NCBI GenBank assembly: GCA_040398845.1
Contig: JBBATH010000010.1
Location: forward strand, 62,001-126,000
Source of the DNA: WLND01 sp040398845
Lineage (GTDB): Bacteria; Actinomycetota; Actinomycetes; S36-B12
Direction: 5' to 3'
Length of the DNA stretch: 64,000 nt
Under the pieces are notes generated by a model. That model made no database searches and was not told the DNA's origin. It saw only the letters and a list, made by a program, of their open reading frames with translations. Position numbers and translations under genes: made by a program. This document shows positions 32,988-41,724 of this stretch, piece by piece. Within the stretch, counting starts at the first letter, position 1. Every line of letters begins with the position of its first letter.

Positions 32988-34141
32988 GAGTCGGTGCCCT
33001 GTCCTGCTTCGCCGCCCACGGGCAGCCCGGCTTGTTTCGCTGCAGCACGGGCAACCTGCTGGAGGAACGTGAGGTCTTCGCCGGCGCCCTCGATCGTGCA
33101 CACGTTGGGTGCGCCACTCCTCACGCTCGCTGCGAAGGCGCGCAGCTCCTCGACGAATGCCGTGCTGTGGTGCGGCTGGGTTGTCGCGACCGTGCGTTGT
33201 CCGTCAACCATGGACTCCACCGTGAGGGACGACCGGTGGGCAGCCAGATAAGGGCCGGGCATCGTGAGCCGCATGCGCCCGGCGCTACCGATGACCATGA
33301 CCTCCTCGACGTATTCCGGGAAGTCGGGGGCCCAAGTCCACGAAAGTTGCAGTTGGGCGCCGCCTGGGAGCTCTCCTACGGCGAGGAGTCGAGGTGGCTC
33401 AGTTGCAGGGCTCTTGGACAGCACGGGATCAACTGAAGCGAAGTCAATATGTTGCGGCAGGCCAAGACCGAGAGCCCTGAGCAGGGCGGCCTCATGGATC
33501 ACGGACCCGAGAAGTACATCCGTGTAGAGGTCTCGAGGGCCTGGAGGGCCTTGGCCCAGGGCCTCTTCGGCGCGCTTCATCGAGTACGCCTGTGCCTCAT
33601 CTACGACCGCTGAGTCGGGCGTGGGTGCGTCGAGAAGACTGATGTGCTCAAACTGACATTCGTCATTCGGGTGGATCACGGTCACGCGAACAAGGCGCAA
33701 CGGGCCGATTCGACCAAGTGCGTCGCGTGCGACCGGCACCAATGGGTCATGGGCCTTCATCGTGCCAACCTGAACCACCCGCCCCGACGCTGCTTGGGCA
33801 CGTTGCAATGCATGGATCTCTGCGAGGGAGTAGGCCAGTGGCTTCTCGACGAACACATCCTTGCCCTGCGCAAGAGCGGCGAGAACGATGTTTCCGTGGC
33901 TGCCGGGGGTCAAGATGAGGACGGCGTCGACATCGGGATCGGCCATGACATCGTCGAATCTGGTGCTTGCCCGAACCGATCCGGGCAGCCGATCCGCAAC
34001 GGAGACTGCCCGCTCCCGGGACGCGTCGCACACGTGCGTCACAGTGAATTGGTCGCGTAAGGTCTCCAAGTTGGGGAGGTGCACACCCTGTGCAATGAGC
34101 CCAAGGCCCACCACTCCTACACGGATCGGTGGTTCTGACAC
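32984..34141 (-). CDS. Gfo/Idh/MocA-family oxidoreductase (operon leader)
   Basis: 385 residues. Rossmann start RVGVVGLGLIAQGVHLPNL (about 6-24), EKPLAYSLAEIHALQRA (about 98-114) with the catalytic lysine, and a C-terminal domain ending in AGEDLTFLQQVARAAAKQAG. First gene of the leftward carbohydrate operon and divergent from the GntR regulator; the 100-bp gap holds candidate operators. With the TIM-barrel isomerase directly behind, an oxidation followed by isomerisation or elimination on the same sugar is plausible. Confidence 0.85.
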   Translation of the reverse strand: MSEPPIRVGVVGLGLIAQGVHLPNLETLRDQFTVTHVCDASRERAVSVADRLPGSVRASTRFDDVMADPDVDAVLILTPGSHGNIVLAALAQGKDVFVEKPLAYSLAEIHALQRAQAASGRVVQVGTMKAHDPLVPVARDALGRIGPLRLVRVTVIHPNDECQFEHISLLDAPTPDSAVVDEAQAYSMKRAEEALGQGPPGPRDLYTDVLLGSVIHEAALLRALGLGLPQHIDFASVDPVLSKSPATEPPRLLAVGELPGGAQLQLSWTWAPDFPEYVEEVMVIGSAGRMRLTMPGPYLAAHRSSLTVESMVDGQRTVATTQPHHSTAFVEELRAFAASVRSGAPNVCTIEGAGEDLTFLQQVARAAAKQAGLPVGGEAGQGTDS

Positions 34142-34180
34142 TCGTTGTCCTTCCTAGGTTAGCACCCAAAGACTGACTAA

Positions 34181-34209
34181 CTGGACTATAAATGTCAATA
34201 CTGGTCCAG
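34181..34209. promoter_or_regulatory. Candidate GntR operator and promoter in the divergent region
   Basis: The gap between the two divergent genes contains CTGGAC (34181-34186), an overlapping TATAAA (34187-34192), and CTGGTCCAG (34201-34209), an odd-centred perfect palindrome; CTGGAC and GTCCAG also form an inverted repeat across the region. HutC-type GntR regulators bind short palindromes of this size, so this is a reasonable operator for both transcripts. Confidence 0.45.
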
Positions 34210-34240
34210 AAATAGTCACCAAAATGTTAAGGTGGCTCCA

Positions 34241-34981
34241 ATGGCAACCACTGTTCCATCCCTGTCAGGCGGACGAAGTCCGTCTCTCGTGGCCTACCGT
34301 TCGCTTGCCGACGACCTGGCAAGCGGCAAGTGGGCAACCGGATCGCGGCTCCCGAGCGAGCGATCTTTATCCGAGGAGCTCGGGGTGAGCCGCACCATCC
34401 TTCGACATGCACTTCGCGAACTTGCTGAGGCGGGCCTTCTTGAGCCTGCCGCCCAACGCGGTTGGTTTGTGACCCGGCAACGACTGAGTGAGGGTCCGAA
34501 CACCTTGGCGGGCTTCACCGAGAATGCCCGGGAACGCGGCCTCAACCCAGGCGCCCGCATCATCTCCCAGTTTGTGCGGCCGGCGACATTCGAGGAAGCC
34601 GAGGCACTGGGTCTGTCCCCGGCCGCTGAAATCATCGAGATTGAGCGAGTGCGGACCCTCGATATGCTGCCAACGGCGGTACAGACCCTCTGTCTACCCG
34701 CGCGATTGGTGCCAGGTTTGGTTCGAGCACCGCTGGAAGATGCCTCCCTGTATGCCGTACTTCTTTCCGAGTACGGCATCAAGCCCTCACGGTGTGATTA
34801 CACGTTACAGGCGGAGCGAGCGGAGGGTCTCGTTGCCAAGCACCTCGAGATCAGCGAGGGCGCCCCGGTGCTTGTCGGAAAGGAGCGCACCGTCGATATC
34901 GAGGAGCGCGTTATCTGTGTGGGGCGCATCGTGCATCGTGGAGACGCCTATCGCTTCACCGCTTCGCTCTATCGTTTTTGA
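34241..34981 (+). CDS. GntR-family (HutC/UTRA) transcriptional regulator
   Basis: 246 residues: N-terminal winged helix (LVAYRSLADDLASGKWATGSRLPSERSLSEELGVSRTILRHALREL, about 13-58) and C-terminal UTRA effector domain (about 85-240) with EIIEIERVRTLDMLPTAVQTLCLPARLVPG. HutC/NagR types sense sugar phosphates or amino sugars. ATG 34241 is preferred over a GTG nine bases upstream because AAGGTGG precedes it. It probably controls the divergent importer operon and the cupin and ROK genes downstream. Confidence 0.87.
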   Translation: MATTVPSLSGGRSPSLVAYRSLADDLASGKWATGSRLPSERSLSEELGVSRTILRHALRELAEAGLLEPAAQRGWFVTRQRLSEGPNTLAGFTENARERGLNPGARIISQFVRPATFEEAEALGLSPAAEIIEIERVRTLDMLPTAVQTLCLPARLVPGLVRAPLEDASLYAVLLSEYGIKPSRCDYTLQAERAEGLVAKHLEISEGAPVLVGKERTVDIEERVICVGRIVHRGDAYRFTASLYRF

Positions 34982-35003
34982 CCCGAGCAGCGAAAGGAAC
35001 ACC

Positions 35004-35861
35004 ATGAATCGTCGCGCCACTCCTCGTCCGGAGTACGACACTCCGACACTCGTTTCCCGCGACAACGTCACTCGTCATCTTTGGGGTGATGACGAGTCAG
35101 GGCGCGTGGGTGATGAGGTTCTCTTGTCCAGCCACGAGTTGCACGCGCTAGTTTTCACGCTGGCGCCCGGCGGCCGATTTGGCCATTCGCTGGACAACCG
35201 AACGGTTTTCGCCGCGGATGAGGTGTATGCCGTTCTCGAAGGGACGATAGCCGTCATCAACCCGGCGACCGGCGAGACGCAGCGGGCCGAGACCGGTGAC
35301 TTCATATTCTTCCGGCGCGACACCTGGCACCATGGCATCAACTGGGGTGACGGCCCAGCCCGGGTTCTGGAGTTCTTCTCCCCCCCGCCTGCTGCGGGCG
35401 CTGCATCGGCCTACGCGAAAGAACAGCCCTACTTGGCTCGCATCCTTCACGGTGAGCCGGAGACGATCGGTCGTTGGCCGATGGAACGAGCCGAGTTCGC
35501 AAGCACCGCGACGATGACGCACCTTCGACTCGGGGATCTGCGTTGGAGGGCCGAAGGCGAACTCCAGGTCGGGCTGGTGTGCTCGACGGAGCACTTGACG
35601 GTCACATGGTCACGGCTCCTCGCAGGCCATCGCAGCTTGGAACGCAGACATGATGGCGATGCATTGGTTCATCTCACGCAAGGCGAGCTTCATGTCCATA
35701 CCCCTGATGGAAGCGGACCAAACTGGTGGCGGCTCCTCCCAGGTGACTCACTCGCGATCCCTAGGGGATTCGGGTACCAGATGGTCAATCAGTCGGGCGA
35801 TGCGCTGGAAGCGATCATCGCGAGTGCCCCTGGCTACCTTTCGGGTGGGGTCGTTGACTGA
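35004..35861 (+). CDS. Two-cupin-domain protein
   Basis: 285 residues from ATG 35004 (AAAGGAACACC upstream), 22 nt after the regulator. Two cupin barrels are evident: the first about 45-125 (FTLAPGGRFGHSLDNRTVFA, YAVLEGTIAVINPATGETQ, TGDFIFFRRDTWHHGIN) and the second about 190-275 (HLTQGELHVHTPDGSG, LLPGDSLAIPRGFGYQMVNQ). The first keeps several metal-binding His residues; the second is less complete. Such bicupins act as dioxygenases, sugar isomerases or epimerases. The gene sits between the regulator and the sugar kinase. Confidence 0.78.
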   Translation: MNRRATPRPEYDTPTLVSRDNVTRHLWGDDESGRVGDEVLLSSHELHALVFTLAPGGRFGHSLDNRTVFAADEVYAVLEGTIAVINPATGETQRAETGDFIFFRRDTWHHGINWGDGPARVLEFFSPPPAAGAASAYAKEQPYLARILHGEPETIGRWPMERAEFASTATMTHLRLGDLRWRAEGELQVGLVCSTEHLTVTWSRLLAGHRSLERRHDGDALVHLTQGELHVHTPDGSGPNWWRLLPGDSLAIPRGFGYQMVNQSGDALEAIIASAPGYLSGGVVD

Positions 35862-36747
35862 TCGGGATGTCAGCATTGGCATCGACATCGGCGGCACAAA
35901 GGTGCTCGGCGTCACCTTGGACGCCAATGCCAAGGTCCTGGACCGCGAGAGGGCGAGCAGCCTGAAGGATGGTCGCAGGGATCCGGGCCTGAACATCTCA
36001 CTCGGGGTCGCCGAACGACTTCGTCTCCGTGCAGAGGAACGCGGCGATGTGCTGCTCTCAGTGGGTATCGGCGTCCCTGAATACGTCAATGAGGCGGGAC
36101 TGCTCACCAGTCGCCTCGTGATGGAGTGGGACGTGCAAGTTCTTGATCTCTTCGGCCATCTCGGCAGGGTCGAGGTGGAAAGCGATGTGCGCTGCGCGGC
36201 CATCGCGGAGTCGATCCTCGGGGCCGGGCGGTCACTCACGAGTTTCCTGTACGTCTCGATCGGCACTGGGATCTCCTCATGCCTTGTCCTTGATGGTCAG
36301 CCGTGGCGGGGGACACGTGGCGAGGCCATCGCGTTCGGTGAGCTGGTGGTAGCTCGGTCGAAGAATGGCGGCGTCGGCGTAACCCTCGAGGAGTTTGCTT
36401 CGGGTGCGGGTATGTGCCTTCGCTACAGCGAAGCAACGGGCCGTGGAGTCCTCGGTGCCGAAGAACTGATGGCCCTCGCCGAGGCGGGGGATGCTGAGGC
36501 TCAAGACATTCTCGCCACCTCGTTGCACGCTCTGGGAGCGGCACTCACCGCCGCGGTTGACATCCTCGATCCATCCGCGCTCATTGTCGGCGGCGGACTG
36601 GGAACGTCGGGTGGCTTCTGGTGGGACCATCTATCGGCAGAGTATCGCGCAGGAACCGCCAAGCGCCCGGGTGCTCCTCCCTTGCTCGAGTCTGCGTTGG
36701 GGTCGGATGCCGGTGCTATCGGAGCGGCACTGCATGCCAAAAAGTAG
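35845..36747 (+). CDS. ROK-family sugar kinase
   Basis: About 300 residues. Phosphate loop IGIDIGGTKVLGVTLD (about 11-26), SVGIGVPEYVN, catalytic-Asp segment VESDVRCAAIAESILGAGR, VSIGTGISSCLVLDG and a late LIVGGGLGTSGGFWW. In classical glucokinases and GlcNAc kinases a CxCGxxGC zinc site follows the GE(H) motif; here that stretch is GEAIAFGELVVARSKNGGVGVTLEE and lacks the cysteines, so it is a zinc-less ROK kinase. Start is a GTG at 35845 or TTG at 35854, overlapping the cupin gene. Probably phosphorylates the product of the upstream pathway. Confidence 0.82.
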   Translation: MGSLTDRDVSIGIDIGGTKVLGVTLDANAKVLDRERASSLKDGRRDPGLNISLGVAERLRLRAEERGDVLLSVGIGVPEYVNEAGLLTSRLVMEWDVQVLDLFGHLGRVEVESDVRCAAIAESILGAGRSLTSFLYVSIGTGISSCLVLDGQPWRGTRGEAIAFGELVVARSKNGGVGVTLEEFASGAGMCLRYSEATGRGVLGAEELMALAEAGDAEAQDILATSLHALGAALTAAVDILDPSALIVGGGLGTSGGFWWDHLSAEYRAGTAKRPGAPPLLESALGSDAGAIGAALHAKK

Positions 36748-37134
36748 CAGCTGAAGTGGGCCCAGACTGGTTCAGATCTGCCGAGGCGCTGGTCTTGTAG
36801 CGCGAATCGTTCACGACGCAATGTGTTGTAAAAGTTACGTACCTGACTCGTATCATAAAGTAAAAATTCAGGAGCATCTGCGGGAATAAGTGTCAGAAAC
36901 GGTATGTCTGCCGTCTTCCGTCTTCCTGCATCATGTCGGTGTCGTGCGTTCGCGCAAACCGTGGTGTCTTCCGCTCCACCGCACCTTATCGGCTACGCTG
37001 CCGGCCGGGTCGCCGGGGCGCACGCCTGAAGGCTCATGGGTCGCGAAGCGCCAGGGTCGTTAGGCGGGATGACGTTCTGACCCAAAACGGGGTACGTCGT
37101 GTGAGAGGTGGTGACGAAACTCCAAGCCCCTCGT
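36748..37134. other. Gap without recognisable genes between ROK kinase and degenerate region
   Basis: 387 bp. Both strands carry only short open frames with no family resemblance. The first part (about 36815-36875) is unusually A+T rich for this genome (AAGTAAAAATTCAGG). No tRNA, hairpin terminator or repeat was found. It merges into the terminase-like remnant and may itself be decayed mobile DNA. Confidence 0.5.
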
Positions 37135-37485
37135 AGAAGGAGAAGGACGGGACCGTCATCTTGGTCGCCCGGATCGACGAGAGGCCCGCAGGATCGTGAA
37201 CCTTAGGGCGGTGAAGCTCAGTCCGTGGTCGGAGATGATCGCCGAGTTCAGTGACACCGTGAGGCGGTACAGCGCCGTCGCCGCCCATGACGGCACCGGC
37301 ATCGGCAATGTGGTGAACGACCTGATCGACGAGCGGGCGCACAAGTTCGTGATGGTGGGCAGGGCGCGCACGCAGCTGCTGGTGGAGTACGTCACCGCAG
37401 TCGAGCGCGGCGTGTACCAGCTGCCGGAGAACACCGCCGCGTTCGCTGCCCACAAGGCCACGACAGTGGAGGAGGTGTACGCCCC
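37135..37485 (+). pseudogene. Phage terminase large-subunit-like remnant
   Basis: The frame starting near 37196 encodes AVAAHDGTGIGNVVNDLIDE, then MVGRARTQLLVEYVTAVERG and AAHKATTVEEVY, which resembles the RNase-H-like nuclease part of terminase-type proteins (HDxTGxGxxV, ..YxxAxExGxxxxP). A second reading frame just upstream (ILVARIDERPAGS, ending at a TGA at 37196) joins sensibly if one G is restored, giving ..PAGSWNLRAV.., so a 1-base deletion is likely. No start or N-terminal ATPase part is present, and it stops abruptly at the junction with the HipA fragment. Family assignment is by eye and moderate. Confidence 0.5.
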
Positions 37486-38070
37486 GGCAAGAAGTACCAA
37501 GGCGACGGCGGACCGGGCATCGTCCGCATCGTCAGCCTCATCACCCGCGCCGAAGGCCCCACCGTCTCCCGCGATGATGTCGACCGGTTCCTGCAGGCCC
37601 AGGCCTTCGCCTGGGCGACCGCGGCCACCGATGCCCACGCCAAGAACTACGGATTCTTGATGTCCGGCAACAGCATGACGCTCGCGCCCCTGTACGACCT
37701 GCATTCGGCGGCCCCCTATTTGACGGGGGAACGTCGATCTTTGCCGCCGGGCAAGTTGTCAATTCAACCTGCGGGCTTGGCTATGAGTGTCGGGGGTGAA
37801 CGCATCTTCTCGTGCATTACCGGCAGGGAGTGGCGCCAGTTGGCCGTATGGCTCACACTCGACGCTGCGTTTGTCAGTGACTTGGTAGTTGACCTCGTCC
37901 AACAGATCCCGAACGCGGTGGAGGTGATCGCGGCGCGGGAGTTTGGGGCGAGGGATCTGACCGGTTCAGAGAGCGCCTTCATCGAGGTGTACTCGAAGGC
38001 CGTGAGCCGTCATGCGAAGCGATCGTTGGCATCACTGGCGGGGCGCGGCGGCCCGTCCCGACATCGGTGA
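37478..38070 (+). pseudogene. HipA-type kinase C-terminal fragment
   Basis: Reading frame 1 from about 37478 gives GKKYQGDGGPGIVRIVSLI, then AFAWATAATDAHAKNYGFLM and LAPLYDLHSAAPYL, the catalytic-loop (TDxHxKN) and metal-binding segments of HipA Ser/Thr kinases that phosphorylate GltX in persister toxin-antitoxin systems. It continues to a stop at 38070 with a plausible C-terminus. The N-terminal two-thirds of HipA and the HipB antitoxin are missing; the frame begins inside the neighbouring terminase-like fragment. A TTG start at 37657 exists but would drop the catalytic loop, so it is a truncated pseudogene. Confidence 0.68.
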
Positions 38071-38104
38071 GACGCGCACTGAACTTGGGGACCACAATGT
38101 CGGG

Positions 38105-38902
38105 GTGACCGACCTAGAGGCTCCGACCCCAGTTGGGCGCATCGTGGCGTTCGCGAATCAAAAGGGCGGGGTCGCGAAAACCACGTCGGTGGTGAGCCTG
38201 GCCGCTGCACTTGCTGAGCGGGGGCGGCGGGTGCTCGTTGTCGACCTTGATGCCCAGGCATGCGCGACCTTCTGCCTCGGCTTCGATCCCGAGGACCTGG
38301 AGCGAACCGTTGCTGATGTGCTCCTCGGCTCGACCCCGCGATCAGCGATCTCAGTGGTCGTGCCGACCGATGACGGGGTCGACTTGCTGCCGGGGGCGCT
38401 CGCCCTCGCCTCGGCCGACCAAGCGCTCGCCGGTCGGCGCGGTCGAGAATTCCTAGTCAAGGAAGCCCTCGAACCGTTGCGGGCGAACTACGACTGGATC
38501 CTCGTGGACTGCTCTCCGTCGCTCGGCATGATGACGATCAATGCCCTGACTGCTGCCGATGAGGTTGTCATCCCGCTTCAATGCGAGACCCTGTCGCATC
38601 GCGGGGTGGGGCAGTTGATGGAGACGATCGACGATGTTCGGCGCCTGACGAATCCGCGGCTACGGGTGGCTGGGATTCTGCCGACCCTCTTTGACGGGCG
38701 AACGACTCACGCCCGCGCGGTGCTCGCCGACCTGCCGTCGCGATACGGCGTACCGGTGCTCCCACCAATCACGCGGTCGATCCGGTTCGCTGAGGCTCCC
38801 GCGACGGGCCGCACCATCTTGGCGACCGCGCGAAGTTCGCGGGGCGCTCAGGACTATCGAGATCTTGCTGCGATCTTGGATCAGGTGGTCGCGGCTGATT
38901 GA
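38105..38902 (+). CDS. ParA-family ATPase (Soj-like, orphan)
   Basis: 265 residues with a deviant Walker A AFANQKGGVAKTTSVVSLA (about 17-35), DLDAQACATFCLGFDP (Walker A' Asp), ILVDCSPSLGMMTINAL (Walker B) and VIPLQCETLSHRGVGQL. No parB is adjacent. In actinomycetes this ParA-like gene sits beside the DEAD-box helicase (Rv3213c-Rv3211 in M. tuberculosis, from memory) and is separate from the chromosomal parAB near the origin. GTG at 38105 is taken as start. It overlaps the helicase gene tail to tail by 22 nt. Confidence 0.87.
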   Translation: MTDLEAPTPVGRIVAFANQKGGVAKTTSVVSLAAALAERGRRVLVVDLDAQACATFCLGFDPEDLERTVADVLLGSTPRSAISVVVPTDDGVDLLPGALALASADQALAGRRGREFLVKEALEPLRANYDWILVDCSPSLGMMTINALTAADEVVIPLQCETLSHRGVGQLMETIDDVRRLTNPRLRVAGILPTLFDGRTTHARAVLADLPSRYGVPVLPPITRSIRFAEAPATGRTILATARSSRGAQDYRDLAAILDQVVAAD

Positions 38903-40392
38903 CCGCCCTTGGTGCGACGGCGGGCTCGACGCTCGCGATCGCTCTTCGGGCTGTCGGACTTCGGGCTGTCGGACTTCGAACTGCCGGACTTTGCACCGGA
39001 GCCCTTGCCGGAGTCTGATTTTGGTCGCTTTGGTCGGTCGGAGGACGACGAATTGGAACGGGACTTCTCGTCGCGTCCGCGATCACCGCCACCGCTTGGC
39101 TTCTTCTTGCCGGTCTCGCCGAGATCCTCGACCCCTTCAGCCCCGAGGCCCTCGCGGGTTCGGCTCGCCTTCGGGAGGGTTCCTGTCGTGCCAGCAGGAA
39201 TTCCGAGGCCCGTGTACACGTGATCACTTGACGAATAGGTCTCGATCGGGTCCTTGAAGGGGAGCTTGAGCGCACGATCGATCATCTGCCAGCGAGCGAT
39301 GTCCTCCCAGTCGACGAGGGTCACGGCAACGCCGGACGCACCCGCTCGACCGGTACGGCCTACGCGGTGCAGGTAGGTCTTCTCATCGTCGGGGCACTCG
39401 AAGTTGATGACATGCGTGACATCGTCGACGTCGATGCCTCGCGCCGCGACATCGGTTGCGACGAGGACATCGACCTTGCCATTGCGGAAGGCGCGTAGCG
39501 CCTGCTCGCGGGCGCCCTGGCCGAGATCGCCGTGCACCGTGCCGACAGCGAAGCCGCGCTCGGTGAGGTCATCGCAAATGCGTTGGGCCTTGCGCTTCGT
39601 CCGCGTGAAGATCATCACGAGTTTGCGACCGTCAGCCTGAAGGATTCGAGCGACGAGTTCGATCTTGTCCATGGGGTGGGCCCGCCAGACATGCTGCTCG
39701 ATCGCATCGACCGTTGCGCTTTCGTCGTCGGGCTCGGAGGCGCGAATATGCATTGGCTGGGTCATGTAGCGGCGTGCAAGGTTGACGATCTGTCCCGGCA
39801 TTGTTGCTGAGAAGAGCATGGTCTGCCGGACCGTCGAGACCTGCGAGACGATTCGCTCGACGTCGGGCAGGAAGCCCATGTCGAGCATCTCGTCGGCCTC
39901 GTCGAGAACAAGAATCTTCACCTGAGAGAGGTCAAGATCGCGACGATTCGCGAGGTCGATGATGCGGCCAGGTGTGCCGACGACGACATCGACGCCATTT
40001 CGCAAAGCGTCGATCTGCGGCTCGTAGGCGCGGCCGCCGTAGACGGCGAGCACGCGCACACCGCGGAGGCGACCAGCCCGCTCGAGGTCAGTTGCAACCT
40101 GGAGTCCGAGTTCGCGGGTCGGGCAGATGACGAGGGCCTGCGGGCGATCGCGGTCGCCCTCGAGGTCGATTCGCTGCAGGAGCGGAATACCGAAGCCGAG
40201 GGTTTTACCGGTGCCGGTCTTGGCTTGGCCGATGAGGTCCTGACCCTGGAGGGCCAAGGGGAGGCACATCTCTTGGATCGGAAAGGCGCGCTCAATGCCA
40301 TCGGCGAGGAGTGCTGCGGTGATCTGTGGATCGGCGCCGAGTTCAGCAAACGTAGGTGCTGTTGTCGGATGGACGCTGGATGAGGGATTCAG
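38881..40392 (-). CDS. DEAD-box RNA helicase (RhlE-like)
   Basis: 503 residues if started at CTG 40392. Motifs in order: FAELGADPQITAALLADGIERAFPIQ (Q motif), AKTGTGKTLGFG (Walker A), PTRELGLQVA (Ia), TPGRIIDL, VLDEADEMLDMG (DEAD), FSATMPGQI (III), TDVAARGIDVDDVTHVIN and YLHRVGRTGRAG (VI). The C-terminus is a low-complexity basic tail with repeated SKSDSPKSDSPKSD. Upstream of the first ATG (40269) the Q motif would be lost; the in-frame region has no ATG, GTG or TTG, but GGAG stands 5 nt before a CTG at 40392, making CTG the probable start. Confidence 0.88.
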   Translation of the reverse strand: MNPSSSVHPTTAPTFAELGADPQITAALLADGIERAFPIQEMCLPLALQGQDLIGQAKTGTGKTLGFGIPLLQRIDLEGDRDRPQALVICPTRELGLQVATDLERAGRLRGVRVLAVYGGRAYEPQIDALRNGVDVVVGTPGRIIDLANRRDLDLSQVKILVLDEADEMLDMGFLPDVERIVSQVSTVRQTMLFSATMPGQIVNLARRYMTQPMHIRASEPDDESATVDAIEQHVWRAHPMDKIELVARILQADGRKLVMIFTRTKRKAQRICDDLTERGFAVGTVHGDLGQGAREQALRAFRNGKVDVLVATDVAARGIDVDDVTHVINFECPDDEKTYLHRVGRTGRAGASGVAVTLVDWEDIARWQMIDRALKLPFKDPIETYSSSDHVYTGLGIPAGTTGTLPKASRTREGLGAEGVEDLGETGKKKPSGGGDRGRDEKSRSNSSSSDRPKRPKSDSGKGSGAKSGSSKSDSPKSDSPKSDRERRARRRTKGGQSAATT

Positions 40393-40509
40393 GATTGCTC
40401 CAGTATTCGAGGATGCATGGCGAGGAAAATCCCGTCGGGCGTCTCCAGCCTACCTTCCTCACACCGAAACCCCCCTACTCGAGGTGATTGTGGGTAGCCT
40501 TCGGTCACT

Positions 40510-41202
40510 ATGAATCCACCCTCACCCGACGCTCTTGAAACCGATGCGGAATACCGGGCGGCGGTCATTGACCTGCTCGGTGTGCTCGCCTACGGAGAGC
40601 TCATCGCCTTTGAGCGCACTGCAGCGGACGTGGCGATGGCCCCTGCCATCGACGACAAGGCTGCGCTCGCGGCGATTGCAACCCGCGAGTTTCAGCACTT
40701 CGCGTCGCTCAACGACCGCCTTAATGAACTTGGGGTGCGGCCCGAGGAAGCGATGGCGCCGTTTCGCCGACCGCTGGAAGAGTTCCACGCCCACACCGCC
40801 CCGAGCGACTGGCTTGAGGGGATGGTCAAGGCGTATGTCGGCGACGGAATCGCCATGGACTTCTACCGAGAGATTGCCGTCTATGTCGACGAGCACACGA
40901 GGGAACTCGTCGAGCGGGTGTGCGACGACCTCGGGCAATCGGCATTCATCGTCGACCGCGTTCGTGTTGCCATTGCCGAGGATCCACGCGTTGCTGGCCG
41001 CTTAGCGCTGTGGGGCAGGCGACTCGTCGGCGAGGCGCTCTCGCAGGCGCAGCGGGTGGCTGCTGACCGTGACGGCCTCTCGGCACTGCTGGTCGGGGGC
41101 GTGGACCGACCAGGAGCAGACCTCGCGGAGATGGGCAGAATGCTCGCGCGATTGACGGAGAATCACACCAGAAGAATGAGCGCCCTCGGGCTCTCCGCCT
41201 GA
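40510..41202 (+). CDS. Ferritin-like fold protein (MiaE-like)
   Basis: 230 residues, helical, with the di-iron ferritin-like pattern: Glu in AYGELIAFERTAAD (about 25-38), ATREFQHFASLNDRL (about 57-71), VGDGIAMDFYREI (about 116-128) and VDEHTRELVERV. This actinobacterial family is always near the RhlE-like helicase and resembles tRNA-(ms2io6A) hydroxylase. Whether it hydroxylates tRNA is not known. ATG follows TAGCCT by 15 nt. The downstream intergenic region begins with a direct repeat. Confidence 0.82.
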   Translation: MNPPSPDALETDAEYRAAVIDLLGVLAYGELIAFERTAADVAMAPAIDDKAALAAIATREFQHFASLNDRLNELGVRPEEAMAPFRRPLEEFHAHTAPSDWLEGMVKAYVGDGIAMDFYREIAVYVDEHTRELVERVCDDLGQSAFIVDRVRVAIAEDPRVAGRLALWGRRLVGEALSQAQRVAADRDGLSALLVGGVDRPGADLAEMGRMLARLTENHTRRMSALGLSA

Positions 41203-41235
41203 CGAACAGCCAGCCAGCCACCAACCCAGCGCAAT

Positions 41236-41295
41236 CCCGTTTTGGTCGGGTTGATGTCGCTGGCGGGTGCGATTCTTAGGAAGGCAGCGACAACA
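41236..41295. repeat. Direct repeat, copy A (left flank of two-gene cassette)
   Basis: 60 bp beginning CCCGTTTTGGTCGGG and ending AGGAAGGCAGCGACAACA. It matches copy B (42173-42231) at all but one substitution and one T indel. Inside it, GTCGCTG and CAGCGAC form a 7-bp stem, and CCCG/CGGG a short second one. It begins 33 bp after the ferritin-like stop. No T-run, so not a standard terminator. Confidence 0.85.
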
Positions 41296-41487
41296 GGCCG
41301 CCCAAGCGTGGCCCGAGCTTGGGGGCAGGTGAGGGTCATTCATCGATGGTGCGGAGTTTCGTCGCCGTCATGATCCACAGGCTCGGGCGGGTTCTGGTTT
41401 GCAGCCCCAAGCCATCGATGGGCTGGCGCGGAAGGTGCGCTGGATTAGGTGAAATGGACCTGACACCGGTCTGGCCAAGGAGAAGAC

Positions 41488-41724
41488 ATGGGACCTACAC
41501 TGCCAATCATGCACATCGTCGCGCCTAGTGACGCTTACGGCGAGAATTTTTCGATAATCCGGGTTACAGAGGAGGAACGGGAGAAGTCCCTGAACCTTTG
41601 GGAAGCGGCACATCCCGGTTTCGGTCGCTCCAACTGGATTGACGCCTTCCGCGATGAGAGTGGTCAACTCACAGAATCAGATGAGTTCGTCGATGCAGTC
41701 TTCCTCTTCGTACCCGAGAATTGA
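41488..41724 (+). CDS. Small acidic protein of unknown function (cassette gene 1)
   Basis: 78 residues; I do not recognise a family. AAGGAGAAGAC gives a strong ribosome binding site before ATG 41488, which most genes here lack. Sequence is acidic and mixed alpha/beta in look (SIIRVTEEEREKSLNLWEAA, then GFGRSNWIDAFRDESGQL), ending FVDAVFLFVPEN. The stop overlaps the TTG start of the next gene (TTGA), so the two are translationally coupled, like toxin-antitoxin or immunity pairs. It lies between the direct repeats and interrupts an otherwise conserved gene block. Confidence 0.65.
   Translation: MGPTLPIMHIVAPSDAYGENFSIIRVTEEEREKSLNLWEAAHPGFGRSNWIDAFRDESGQLTESDEFVDAVFLFVPEN

Noticed and set aside
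37196..37660. Intact 154-codon gene
   Set aside because: Its second half translates the HipA region out of frame; only the first ~95 codons look like conserved protein.
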